A stretch of 64,000 nucleotides of DNA, taken from contig CAWBFD010000004.1 of the NCBI GenBank assembly GCA_963788115.1, positions 1,178,001 through 1,242,000 of the forward strand, in the 5' to 3' direction. The stretch comes from CAWBFD01 sp963788115 (lineage in GTDB: Bacteria > Actinomycetota > Thermoleophilia > Solirubrobacterales > 70-9). The position numbers were made by a program, and so were the translations under genes. Of the stretch, positions 53,326 to 63,591 are shown piece by piece; the first letter of the stretch is position 1, and each line of letters starts with the position of its first letter. The notes beneath the pieces were generated by a model that ran no database searches, was not told the origin of the DNA, and saw nothing but the letters and a program-made list of their open reading frames with translations.

Positions 53326-54317
53326 CCGAGATCAAGCCGGCATACCTAATCGCGGGCACCGACGAGGCCAAGATCGATGCTGCGATCGCCCGCCTCCGCG
53401 CCCGTGCCGAGCGGGAGGGCGGGCCTGGCTCGCTGCAGTCGTTTCGCTCGGACCCCGGATCCCCGCCGGACGCGGACGCACTGCTCGCGGCGATCCCGAC
53501 GATGTCCCTGACCACCGCGCGCAGGTATCTGCTCGCCGACGGGATCGAGCGCTGGTCCGCCGCCCAGTCTCGATCGGTGGGGAGCGCGCTGCCCGACCTC
53601 CCGCCCGACGTCACGGTCGTTATCGTCGGTCGCGAGCAGCCGCCCAGGCGGACCGTGCCCAAGGCGCTCGCCGATGCGGTTCGCGCGGCCGGCGGAGAGG
53701 TGCTGTCGTACGGCGCGCCGCGTCCCCGGGAGCTGCCGGGCTGGCTTGCGGCCGAGGCCGAGCGGCGCGGGTTCCGGCTCGACGCCAACGCCGCGCGCCT
53801 GTTGATCGAACGAATGGGGCACAGCACGGTCCGGCTCGCCAACGAGCTGGACCGGCTGGCGATGTGGGCCGGCGACGGTGGCGAGGTGGGAGTCGCCGAC
53901 CTGGAGGCGATGATCGCGGACACCTCGGAGGAGGCCGTCTGGGCGCTTTCGGACGCGATCGTGGGCCGCGACGCCCCAAGCGCCATCGCCGCCGCGGAGC
54001 GTCTGGTGGGCCAGGGCGAGTCCGTCACCAGCCTGATCTATCAGGCGGCCAGGCGGCTGCGGGAGGGGCATCGGGCGGTCACCGAGCTCGAGCGGGGACG
54101 CCCGGCTAAGGAGATCGAGTCATCCCTCGACATGCATCCCTATGCCGCGAGGATGTTGCTGCGTCGCGTACGCGGAGCGAGCCCCGACGAGCTGCGGGCC
54201 GCCGCCTGCGCGGTGGCCGACCTCGAGTGGTGGACGCGCGGCGGCTCGGACTATCCGGAGGAGGTCGCGCTGACGCTCGCGGTGCGCCGGGCCGCGGGCG
54301 CGGGTGACGGAGGCTAG
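53322..54317 (+). CDS. holA: DNA polymerase III subunit delta
   Basis: 331 residues. PAYLIAGTDEAKIDAAIARL is the N-terminal nucleotide-fold start (with GTDE in place of a P-loop, as usual in delta), and ELDRLAMWAGDGGEVGVADLEAMI and later helical collar residues follow. Clamp-loader wrench that opens the sliding clamp. Order comEC-holA-rpsT is conserved. The stop codon's last base begins structured element A. Confidence 0.9.
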   Translation: MTEIKPAYLIAGTDEAKIDAAIARLRARAEREGGPGSLQSFRSDPGSPPDADALLAAIPTMSLTTARRYLLADGIERWSAAQSRSVGSALPDLPPDVTVVIVGREQPPRRTVPKALADAVRAAGGEVLSYGAPRPRELPGWLAAEAERRGFRLDANAARLLIERMGHSTVRLANELDRLAMWAGDGGEVGVADLEAMIADTSEEAVWALSDAIVGRDAPSAIAAAERLVGQGESVTSLIYQAARRLREGHRAVTELERGRPAKEIESSLDMHPYAARMLLRRVRGASPDELRAAACAVADLEWWTRGGSDYPEEVALTLAVRRAAGAGDGG

Positions 54318-54479
54318 ATGAGGTGTTCCACGACCCCACGTACGCGGATGAGGCCCCTGGCACGTCGCATCTCGGCGTCCTCGGCCGCTCGCGTGGCGCT
54401 GCCACGCCACGCGGCCTGCGTCCTTGAGCTGCTCGGCCAGGGGCCTCCCCGCGCACGCGCGGCCGTGGAACAACTCATC
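54317..54479. ncRNA. Candidate structured element A (holA-rpsT interval)
   Basis: 163 nt filling exactly the space from the holA stop to the convergent rpsT stop. Outer helix GATGAGGTGTTCCACG (54317-54332) with CGTGGAACAACTCATC (54464-54479), one mismatch in 16. Middle helix GAGGCCCCTGGC (54350-54361) with GCCAGGGGCCTC (54436-54447), perfect. Inner hairpin GCGTGGC (54391-54397) with GCCACGC (54406-54412). The 29-nt strand 54362-54390 matches element B at 26 of 29 positions; the opposite strand is also conserved. Helices differ from B but still pair. May serve as a bidirectional terminator or a structured RNA. Confidence 0.62.
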
Positions 54480-54742
54480 TAGGCGGCGCGGGCGCGGATG
54501 CGAGCGGCGCGAGCCTTCTTCCGGGCGCCGTTGTTGGCGTGGAGGGCGCCGCTGCGAACCGCCTTGTCGATCCGTGAGACGAGCGCACGGTGCTCGCGTT
54601 CGATCGCCTCGGCATCGCCCGATGAGACCGCCGCCTCCAGCCGGCGAAAGTGGGTCCTGACGGCGCTCGTGCCGCGACGGTTCTCCAGCCGCTCACGCTC
54701 GGAGCGCTGGATCCGCTTCTGCTGTGAGGCGATGTTCGCCAT
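54479..54742 (-). CDS. rpsT: 30S ribosomal protein S20
   Basis: 87 residues. MANIASQQKRIQRSERERLE is the usual start, RSGALHANNGARKKARAA the conserved end region. Binds 16S rRNA early in 30S assembly. It is convergent to holA and read away from murJ, with only 30 nt between the rpsT and murJ start codons. Confidence 0.94.
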   Translation of the reverse strand: MANIASQQKRIQRSERERLENRRGTSAVRTHFRRLEAAVSSGDAEAIEREHRALVSRIDKAVRSGALHANNGARKKARAARIRARAA

Positions 54743-54772
54743 GGGCCGGCGGCGGATGATAGCGACGGGGTA

Positions 54773-56497
54773 ATGGAAAGCGGCGAGTACGAGGGGGTCG
54801 GGGGCGGGCCTGCCGAGGAGGCGATGGTGGGTGGCGCGGCGTCGGCCAGGGAAGCCGCGGAGCGCGTGGATGAGCGGGCACCCGTCGCCCCGCCTGGAGC
54901 TCCGCCGCGGCGGCGGGCGGGCCGCCTGGCCCGCTCGACCGCATTCTTCTCGTTCGCGACGGGCCTCTCGCGGGTCGCCGGGTTGGCTCGCGAGGTCGTC
55001 GCCGCCTCGTACTTCGGCATCACGCCGGCGATGTCCGCGTTCACGATTGCCTTCTACGTGCCGAACCTGGTCCGCAGCCTGTTTGCCGACGCCGCGATCC
55101 AGGCGGCGTTCGTGCCGGTATTCACCGAGCATCTCGAGCACGGCAACCGCCGTCAGGCGTTTCACCTGGCCACGAGCCTGATCTTCCTCGTCGCCCTCAT
55201 CCTCAGCGCGTTGACGGCGTTGTTCATCCTGGTCGCGCCGGTGGTGGTGCCGCTGTTCGCACCGGGATTCGACGGGGAGGTGCTCGACCTCACCGTCGGC
55301 CTCTCTCGGGTCCTGTTCCCGATCCTGGTGCTGCTGGGCCTGACCGGGATGGTCGTCGGCATCCTCAACAGCTACGACCGCTTCGGCGTGTTCGCGATCT
55401 CGCCGCTCTTCTGGAACCTCGCGATCATCGCGGTGCTGGTCGGACTGGTGCCCGCATTCCCCGAGGAGGACGAGATCTACGCGTACGCGATCGGGGTGCT
55501 CGTCGGCACCGTGATCCAGCTCGCGCTGCCGCTGATCGACCTGCGGAACACGCCGTTCGGGATCCGGCGGGCGCTCGTGGCGCCCTTCCGGGGGCGGATC
55601 GGCCCGGCGCTGCGCGAGCTCGATGTTCGCCGGGTGCTGTTGCTGATGCTTCCGGTGACGATCAGCCTCGGGCTGATCAACTTCAACCTGCTGATCAACG
55701 CTCTGTTCGGATCACTCGTCTCCGACGAGGCGCCGGCCGCGATCGACAAGGCGTTCCGGATCTACATGCTGCCGCAGGGGATCTTCTCGGTCGCAGTGGC
55801 CACGGTGCTGTTTCCGACCCTCTCGCGGTTCGCCGCCCGCGACGACCTCGAGGGCCTGCGAGCCACGATGGCGAACGGCATGCGCCAGATCCTGCTCCTG
55901 CTGATCCCGGCCACCGCGGCGATCCTGGTTCTGTCCGAGCCGATGATCCGGCTCATCTACGAGCGTGGGGTCTTCGGGCCGGACGACACCGAGCTGGTCT
56001 CGACCGCGCTGTTCTGGTTCGCGTTCTCGCTGCCGTTCAACGGCCTCTTCCTGCTGCTCACCCGCACGTTCTTCAGCCTCCAGCGCCCGTGGGTCCCGTC
56101 CGCGATCGCCGCCGGGAACCTGGTGATCACGGCGATCGCCGCGCTGGCGCTCTACGGCCCGTTCGAGGTAGCCGGGATTGTCGCCGCCACTGCGATCGCG
56201 ACCGCCGCCAGCGTGCTCGCCCAGGTGCTCGTCCTGCGGCAGCACCTGCGGCGCCTCGAGCTGGGCCGGCTCGCGTGGACGACGGTCCGGGTGACGGCGG
56301 CGGCAGCGGTCCTGGCGGCCGTCAGCCTCGGGGTCTGGGAGGTGCTCGACGACGCTCTGGGCCGCGGGCTCGCGGGCCAGATCGTGTCGCTGGGCACCGC
56401 CCTCCTCGCGGGCGCGGCGGTCTACGCCGTGGCGATCACCATGATGCGGATCCCGGAGGTGGAGCAGATTCGCGCGATCCTCCGGTGGCGGAGCTGA
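54773..56497 (+). CDS. murJ: Lipid II flippase MurJ (MviN family)
   Basis: 574 residues with about fourteen membrane helices. GLSRVAGLAREVVAASYFG and DAAIQAAFVPVFTEHLEHG are MviN signatures, with conserved charged residues, and PLFWNLAIIA occurs further on. A ~50-residue Gly/Ala/Arg-rich cytoplasmic N-terminus is longer than in E. coli. Flips the lipid-linked cell-wall precursor. No kinase-like C-terminal domain as in mycobacterial MviN is present. Confidence 0.93.
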   Translation: MESGEYEGVGGGPAEEAMVGGAASAREAAERVDERAPVAPPGAPPRRRAGRLARSTAFFSFATGLSRVAGLAREVVAASYFGITPAMSAFTIAFYVPNLVRSLFADAAIQAAFVPVFTEHLEHGNRRQAFHLATSLIFLVALILSALTALFILVAPVVVPLFAPGFDGEVLDLTVGLSRVLFPILVLLGLTGMVVGILNSYDRFGVFAISPLFWNLAIIAVLVGLVPAFPEEDEIYAYAIGVLVGTVIQLALPLIDLRNTPFGIRRALVAPFRGRIGPALRELDVRRVLLLMLPVTISLGLINFNLLINALFGSLVSDEAPAAIDKAFRIYMLPQGIFSVAVATVLFPTLSRFAARDDLEGLRATMANGMRQILLLLIPATAAILVLSEPMIRLIYERGVFGPDDTELVSTALFWFAFSLPFNGLFLLLTRTFFSLQRPWVPSAIAAGNLVITAIAALALYGPFEVAGIVAATAIATAASVLAQVLVLRQHLRRLELGRLAWTTVRVTAAAAVLAAVSLGVWEVLDDALGRGLAGQIVSLGTALLAGAAVYAVAITMMRIPEVEQIRAILRWRS

Positions 56498-56559
56498 CGG
56501 GTCGGGGCGCGCGCCGTCCGTGGCGACGAGTGGGCGCGAACGCGCGGCGGCGCCACTTG

Positions 56560-56607
56560 TTGACTGTGCACTTGTGGGTGCTATAGCCCCATCAACTGCA
56601 CACTCAA
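56560..56607. repeat. 48-nt near-perfect palindrome
   Basis: Centred on GCTATAGC (56580-56587). The left half begins TTGACTGTGCACTTG, the right half ends with the inverse TTGAGTGTGCAGTTG. 19 of 24 positions pair; mismatches are symmetric C-C, C-C, T-T, G-A and T-C. TTGACT-16 nt-TATAGC can also be read as a promoter. It lies between murJ and lepA. Confidence 0.65.
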
Positions 56608-56691
56608 TCTCTCGCGGCCCCGGGCGCCGCCGGGCAGCGCGGCGATCGCTCTCCGGTCGTGGGTAGCCCCGAGATACAGGTCCGCCCGCCA

Positions 56692-56697
56692 TACACT
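56692..56697 (+). promoter_or_regulatory. -10-like element TACACT of lepA
   Basis: TACACT ends 10 nt before the lepA ATG; no ribosome binding site between. Confidence 0.45.
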
Positions 56698-56707
56698 CGG
56701 TCCGCGC

Positions 56708-58501
<1,794 letters not shown>

Positions 58502-58503
58502 TG

Positions 58504-58620
58504 ATGGCCGAGATCGGGCAGGAGCGGATCGTGCGCATCCACCTCTATCCCGAGCGGGAGCAGGCGCTCGCCGCGATCGAGGGCTGGCGTCGTGGCGAGT
58601 GGGAGGCGGCAGGCGCCTGA
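58504..58620 (+). CDS. 38-residue open frame after lepA
   Basis: ATG 58504 lies 2 nt after the lepA stop and the frame ends at 58620. The product reads AEIGQERIVRIHLYPEREQA then LAAIEGWRRGEWEAAGA. The pattern xRIxxYxxREQALxAxG is like the last strand and helix of SnoaL/NTF2-like proteins, so it may be the remnant of such a gene rather than a working one. Confidence 0.35.
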   Translation: MAEIGQERIVRIHLYPEREQALAAIEGWRRGEWEAAGA

Positions 58621-58642
58621 GGACATAGAATCCCGCGCCGCC

Positions 58643-59083
58643 ATGCCCGTGAAGCAGGACGCCGTCGGCAGGGAGTGGCCGCCAGCCGAGTTCGAGGTGG
58701 ACGCCGAGCGCATCCGCCGGTATGCCGAGGCCGTCGGCGAGGACAACCCGGTCCACCACGATGCGGAGGCGGCCACGGAGGCCGGGTTCCGAGACCTGGT
58801 CGCCCCGCCGATGTTCTGCGTCGTCTACGCCGGGCAGGCAATGGGCCCGGCATTGCTCGATCCCGACGTCGGAATGAACTTCGCCACGATGGTCCATGGG
58901 GGGCAGGAGTTCGAGTGGGACGAGCCGGTGTGCGCGGGGGATGTGGTCACGACCACGGTTCGGTGCAAGGAAATCAGTGAACGCAACGGGCTCGGGTTCT
59001 ACGTGTTCGAGTCGACCTCCAAGAATCAGGAGGGGCAAGAGACGGTGCGCGGCACCTGGACCAACATCGTGAGGGGCGTATGA
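58643..59083 (+). CDS. MaoC-type dehydratase, HadA/HadC-like subunit
   Basis: 146 residues. A single hot-dog domain with a FAS1-DH-type start (EFEVDAERIRRYAEAVGEDNP, VHHDAEAATEAGF) and VAPPMFCVVYAGQ. In the paired actinobacterial system this subunit binds the acyl chain and lacks the catalytic Asp-His. It forms (3R)-hydroxyacyl dehydratase with the next gene (ATGA overlap). ATG 58643 lies 11 nt after TAGAAT. Confidence 0.86.
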   Translation: MPVKQDAVGREWPPAEFEVDAERIRRYAEAVGEDNPVHHDAEAATEAGFRDLVAPPMFCVVYAGQAMGPALLDPDVGMNFATMVHGGQEFEWDEPVCAGDVVTTTVRCKEISERNGLGFYVFESTSKNQEGQETVRGTWTNIVRGV

Positions 59084-59475
59084 GCGAGCTGAAGCAGGGG
59101 CAGCACCTCCCGGAGCTTCGGGTGACCCCTGACTCCGGCTTGACCAAGCGCTACGCGGAGGCCTCGGGCGACCCCAACCCGATCCACACCGACCCGGAAT
59201 TCGCCAAGAGCGTGGGGCTACCCGGCGTGATCCTGCACGGCCTGTACACGATGGCCCAGGTCGCCCGCGCCCACAGCGCGCTCGCCGGAGGCGACCCGCG
59301 GGCGCTGAAGCGGCTCGCGGTGCAGTTCCGCGGGATGGGCTTCCCCGAGCAGGAGATCGTGGTCACCGCCACCGTGCGCGAGGCATCCGACGGCCGGATC
59401 GTCACCGAAACCGAGGCCGAGCAGGCGGGCAACCGGATCATCCGCAACGCCGAGGCGGAGCTCGAGCTTCCCTGA
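59080..59475 (+). CDS. MaoC-type dehydratase, HadB-like catalytic subunit
   Basis: 131 residues. The catalytic segment DPNPIHTDPEFAKSVGLPGV and ILHGLYTM is the hydratase 2 motif with Asp and His. Together with the preceding subunit it should dehydrate hydroxyacyl-ACP or -CoA in fatty-acid elongation. Overlaps the upstream gene by 4 nt. Confidence 0.92.
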   Translation: MSELKQGQHLPELRVTPDSGLTKRYAEASGDPNPIHTDPEFAKSVGLPGVILHGLYTMAQVARAHSALAGGDPRALKRLAVQFRGMGFPEQEIVVTATVREASDGRIVTETEAEQAGNRIIRNAEAELELP

Positions 59476-59540
59476 CCTCTGCCCTGGCGGCGGGACTCGA
59501 CCACGCGGTCGGTCCGGGGAGCGCTCGTTCCTAAGATTCA

Positions 59541-60575
59541 ATGACCGTGCTCACCCAGCGCCAAGAGCGGATCCTGCGAATCGTGGTCGAGTCCTACCTG
59601 GACTCTGGCGCGCCCGTTGGCTCGAAGGCGATCGCGGCGATGGACGAGGTGCCGTGGAGCGCCTCGACGGTGCGCGCGGAGCTCGCCGCGCTGGAGGCGG
59701 CCCGCTATCTCACCCACCCGTACACGTCCGCCGGCCGGGTCCCCACCGACGCTGGATACCGGTACTACGCCGCTGCGCTGCTCGCGACCGGCCCGACTTT
59801 GCCGGCACCCAAGGGTCCCGGCCTGGATCTGTCGCGGATCCGCCGCGAGGTGGACGAGGTGATGCGAGAGACGACCTCGACCCTCTCGCGCGCCACCGAC
59901 CTGCTTGCGCTGGCCACCGCGCCCCCGGCCTCCAGCGCCCACATCCACCGGATCGAGGTCCTCTCGCTGCAGCCGAACGTGGCCATGGTCGTCGTGATCG
60001 CCTCGAATGGGGCGGTGACAAAGCGTCTGTTCAGCTTCCCTTCGCCGCTCGATCGAGGCTTGGTGGAATGGGCGTCGAGCTACCTCAACGAGCGCCTGGC
60101 CGGGCTCTCGCTCGGTGCTCGCATGATCGCCGATCGCCTCTTCGATCCCGCGCTGGGTCCGGCCGAGGCGGAGTTCGCCGAGGCGGTGCGGCCGGCCTTC
60201 ACCGAGTTGGAGGGGGAAGCGGGCGATGACCTCTATGTCGACGGGGCCGCCAGGCTGCTCTCCGACGAGCACGCGTCCGACCTTCCCCACGTCGATTCCC
60301 TGATGCGCGCGCTCGAGCGGCGCGCAGGGCTCCTCGGCGTGCTTCGCTCGGCGCTCGAGGAGCGCTCCCCGTTCCTCTGGATCGGCGACGAGAACCCCGC
60401 GCCCGAATTGCGCTCGTTGAGCGTCGTGGGCGCCAACTACGGCCTCGGCTACCGAAACCTGGGCACGGTCGGCGTGGTCGGCCCGCTGCGCATGGACTAC
60501 GCGACGGCGATCGCCTCGGTCCGGGAGGCCGCCGGGGAGCTCTCGCGGTTCTTCGAGACGGTCTACACGAGGTAG
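59541..60575 (+). CDS. hrcA: Heat-inducible transcription repressor HrcA
   Basis: 344 residues. The winged-helix start (TQRQERILRIVVESYLDSGAPVGSKAI, seen in pieces) is followed by SASTVRAELAALEAARYLTHPYTSAGRVPTD, the recognition region. A GAF-like middle and VGPLRMDYATAIASV at the end are typical. Represses dnaK/groE heat-shock genes through CIRCE; I could not find a CIRCE palindrome upstream here. Confidence 0.93.
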   Translation: MTVLTQRQERILRIVVESYLDSGAPVGSKAIAAMDEVPWSASTVRAELAALEAARYLTHPYTSAGRVPTDAGYRYYAAALLATGPTLPAPKGPGLDLSRIRREVDEVMRETTSTLSRATDLLALATAPPASSAHIHRIEVLSLQPNVAMVVVIASNGAVTKRLFSFPSPLDRGLVEWASSYLNERLAGLSLGARMIADRLFDPALGPAEAEFAEAVRPAFTELEGEAGDDLYVDGAARLLSDEHASDLPHVDSLMRALERRAGLLGVLRSALEERSPFLWIGDENPAPELRSLSVVGANYGLGYRNLGTVGVVGPLRMDYATAIASVREAAGELSRFFETVYTR

Positions 60576-60618
60576 GCATGGCGTCTCCGCGACCCGGGGT
60601 GTGGGGGAGAGATCGCTG

Positions 60619-61767
60619 ATGCCCCGCGACTACTACGAAGTCCTGGGAGTCGATCGGGCGGCCGGTGACGGCGAGATCAAGAAGGCGTTCCGCCGGCTCG
60701 CCCGCGACCTGCACCCGGACGTCAACAAGCACGACCCCGAGGCCGAGGAGAAGTTCAAGGAGGCGGCCGAGGCCTACGAGGTGCTCTCCGACGCCGCGCG
60801 GCGGCGTACCTACGACACGTTCGGCCACGAGGGCCTTCGCTCAGGCGGCTGGGCCCCGAGCAGCGAGGCGTTCGGAAGCTTCGAGGACGTGCTCTCGTCC
60901 TTCTTCGGGCGCGGCGACCCGCTGTTCGGCGAGCTGTTCGGCTTCGGTCGCCCCGGGCCGGCGAGCGGCGGCGATATCGGCGTCTCCGTGGAGCTCACGC
61001 TGCCCGAGGTGCTCACCGGCGCCCGCCGGGAGGTCACCTTCGACGCGGTGTCCGTCTGTGAGCGCTGCCGTGGCAACGGCGCCGAGCCCGGCACACCGAT
61101 CCGCACCTGCGAGACCTGCGGCGGCAGCGGCCAGTTCCGCGAGGTCGCCCGGACGGCATTCGGACAGGTGATGCGGACGGCGGCGTGCCCGACCTGCGGG
61201 GGCGACGGCCGGGTGCCCGAGTCGCCGTGCGAGGAGTGCGACGGCGAAGGCCGGCGCGTGCGCTCACGCACCTGGGAGGTGGACGTTCCCCCCGGAATCG
61301 AGTCCGGGCAGCGGATCCGGATCGCCGGCGCGGGCCACGCCGGTGAGGCGGGCGGCCGGCGCGGAGACCTGTTCGTCGAGGTGAGCGTCGTCGCCGATCC
61401 GCGGTTCGAGCGCCATGGTGACGACCTGGTCTCGATCGCAGAGGTCTCCGCCACCCGCGCGATGCTCGGCGGCGCGATCACGGTTCCGACCCTCGACGGC
61501 GATCGAGAGGTGGAGGTGCCGTCCGGGGCCCAGCCGGGCGAGCGCATCGTGCTCGGGGGGCTCGGGCTGCCGTCGTTGCGCGGAGCCGCCCGGGGCGACC
61601 AGCACGTGCTGGTCGACGTCATCGTGCCAACCCGTCTCGACCGGGAGCAGCAGGAGCTCGCCGATCGTCTCGATGCCTCACTCGAGCCCGGCAACCTGGA
61701 GCGTGAGAGGCGGGACGCGGCCGCGGGATCGCGCTGGTTCCGACGCCGCCGCCGAACGGCTGGCTAG
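60619..61767 (+). CDS. dnaJ: Chaperone DnaJ
   Basis: 382 residues from ATG 60619. The J-domain has HPD at 32-34. A short Gly/Phe-type linker is followed by the zinc-binding domain with all four CxxCxGxG-type repeats (CERCRGNG, CETCGGSG, CPTCGGDG, CEECDGEG). Substrate-binding domains end with a basic tail. Works with DnaK, not encoded here. Follows hrcA closely. Confidence 0.96.
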   Translation: MPRDYYEVLGVDRAAGDGEIKKAFRRLARDLHPDVNKHDPEAEEKFKEAAEAYEVLSDAARRRTYDTFGHEGLRSGGWAPSSEAFGSFEDVLSSFFGRGDPLFGELFGFGRPGPASGGDIGVSVELTLPEVLTGARREVTFDAVSVCERCRGNGAEPGTPIRTCETCGGSGQFREVARTAFGQVMRTAACPTCGGDGRVPESPCEECDGEGRRVRSRTWEVDVPPGIESGQRIRIAGAGHAGEAGGRRGDLFVEVSVVADPRFERHGDDLVSIAEVSATRAMLGGAITVPTLDGDREVEVPSGAQPGERIVLGGLGLPSLRGAARGDQHVLVDVIVPTRLDREQQELADRLDASLEPGNLERERRDAAAGSRWFRRRRRTAG

Positions 61768-61783
61768 CAGCGGGGACGCTCGC

Positions 61784-62667
61784 GTGATCAGGCTCGCCGT
61801 CCGCTGCCGGCCGGAGCTCGCCGAGGCGGTACTCGCTCAGCTCCTGGAGCTGGCCCCGGGGGGCGTTGAGGAGGTCGACCGCCGTGACCCGATCCCGGGG
61901 GACGGGCCGAGCGCCCGGCCGGCGGGTTGATCGAGTTTGCAATCTACGGCTCACCGGGCGAGCTGCCCGAGCTGCCCGAGCTGGAGGCGACGATTGGCCC
62001 CGGCTTTGTCGAGGTCGAGAGCAGCGAGATCCCGGACGACTGGGGCGACCGCTGGCGCGACTTCCACAAGCCGGCGGTGATCGCCGGCGGCCGGGTGGTC
62101 GTGCGCCCCTCGTGGGAGCCCGAGCTCACAGCAGACCCCGCCGCCCCCGGACGCGGGAGCGCTATTGATGTCGTCGTCGATCCCGGCCAGGCGTTCGGCA
62201 CGGGGGCCCATCCCACGACCCGGATGTGCATCGAGCTGCTCCTCCGGCTCGCGGACGACGGCGATGCGAACGGCTCGCTGGTCGATCTCGGGACCGGCTC
62301 GGGAGTGCTCGCGATCGCCGCCGCGAAGCTGGGCTGGTCTCCGGTGATCGCCTGCGATCACGAACCCGCCGCGCTGGAGGCGGCGGCAGCGAACGCTCGC
62401 GCCAACCGGGTCGAGCTCGACCTTCGGCGGATCAACCTGAGGACCGCAGGGCCGGCGCGAGCGGAGACCGTCGTGGCGAATCTCACCGCGCCCCTGCTGC
62501 TTGGAATCGCATCTCGCCTCGACTTCGCCCCGCGAGCGCTGATCGCTTCCGGGCTGCTCGAGCGTGAGGCGGAGGAGGTCGCGGATGCCCTCGAACGCCG
62601 GCGGCTGACCGTGTGCGAGCGCCTCGTCGACGGCGACTGGACGGCGCTGCTCCTGAGGTCGTCCTGA
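61784..62667 (+). CDS. prmA: Ribosomal protein L11 methyltransferase, split by a one-base deletion
   Basis: The first part starts at GTG 61784 (RLAVRCRPELAEAVLAQLLE) and stops at 61930 after 48 codons. The rest begins at 61927 in another frame (LIEFAIYGSPGELPELPEL) and continues to 62667. SAM binding is seen as VDLGTGSGVLAIAAAKLG, the substrate motif as GTGAHPTTR, and the NLT motif (ANLTA) follows. Joining the parts by adding one base near 61926 restores a normal PrmA N-terminus and ~293 residues. As written, a TTG restart overlapping the stop (TTGA) is the alternative. Confidence 0.88.
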
Positions 62668-62696
62668 CGTCCGCACTGAGTATCTAGCCTTCGGCC

Positions 62697-63521
62697 ATGT
62701 CTTTGGAGACGCGTGCCGAGCTTCCGATCGCGGTTTTCGACTCTGGCGTGGGCGGCCTCACCGTGCTGCACGAGCTGCTGGTCTCGCTGCCGTCGGAGGA
62801 CTACGTCTACCTCGGCGACAGCGCGGCCTTCCCCTACGGGACCAAGCCCGCTGCTGACCTGCGACGGCGGGTCGAGGCGGCCGCCACGTTTCTGCTCGAT
62901 CGTGGGGCGAAGCTCCTGGTGATCGCCTGCAACTCGGCAACGGCCGCCGGCCTGGACGTCGCTCGCGAGGCCGCGGCGGCGCACGGGATCGAGGTCGTGG
63001 CCGTGATCGAGCCGGAGGCCGAGATCGCCGCGGCGATCACCGATTCGGGCCGGGTCGGGGTGCTTGCCACGCCGGCCACGATCGAGGTCGGCGCCTACCG
63101 GCGGGCGCTCGGTCGCCAGAGCCACGACCTGGTGCTGACGGAGGTGGCCGCCCCGGACCTGGCGCCGATCATCCAGAACGGCTTCCCCTTCGACCAGTCG
63201 GTGGTCGACACGGTGCGCAGCTACTGCGAGCCGCTGAAGGGCGCGGGCGTCGACACCGTCATCCTGGGCTGCACGCACTTCCCGCTGGTCGCCCCGATGC
63301 TTCAGCGCATCCTCGGGCGCGACGTGCGCCTTGTGACCGCCGGCCACGCCCTCGCAGCGACCGCCCAGCGACACCTACAGACGGCCGGAATCGCGACCGA
63401 GGGCACGGGGGAGGGCGCCTACCGCTTCCTCTGCACCGCCGACGTCGCCTCGTTTCGCGAGCTCGGCACCCGCTTCCTGCAGATGCCGCTGGGCGAGGTG
63501 GAGCACGTGGAGGTCGGCTGA
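62697..63521 (+). CDS. murI: Glutamate racemase
   Basis: 274 residues. The two catalytic cysteines are Cys78 (VIACNSAT) and Cys192 (LGCTHFP). FDSGVGGLTVL and YLGDSAAFPYG are the conserved N-terminal segments. It makes D-glutamate for peptidoglycan. TAGCCT ends 6 nt before the ATG and may be its -10 element. Confidence 0.96.
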   Translation: MSLETRAELPIAVFDSGVGGLTVLHELLVSLPSEDYVYLGDSAAFPYGTKPAADLRRRVEAAATFLLDRGAKLLVIACNSATAAGLDVAREAAAAHGIEVVAVIEPEAEIAAAITDSGRVGVLATPATIEVGAYRRALGRQSHDLVLTEVAAPDLAPIIQNGFPFDQSVVDTVRSYCEPLKGAGVDTVILGCTHFPLVAPMLQRILGRDVRLVTAGHALAATAQRHLQTAGIATEGTGEGAYRFLCTADVASFRELGTRFLQMPLGEVEHVEVG

Positions 63522-63591
63522 GCCCCCGGCTCCCAACTACCCCCTGGCGCCTTTTCGACCGGTGAGGGGGTGAAACGCGCCATGAGGGCGA

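Noticed and set aside
59476..59540. CIRCE operator before hrcA
   Set aside because: No TTAGCACTC/GAGTGCTAA-type palindrome is present in the interval.
63540..63591. Inverted repeat TGGCGC...GCGCCA after murI, similar to the hairpin at 785-824
   Set aside because: The shared part is short and the pairing imperfect; too weak to call a third repeat family.
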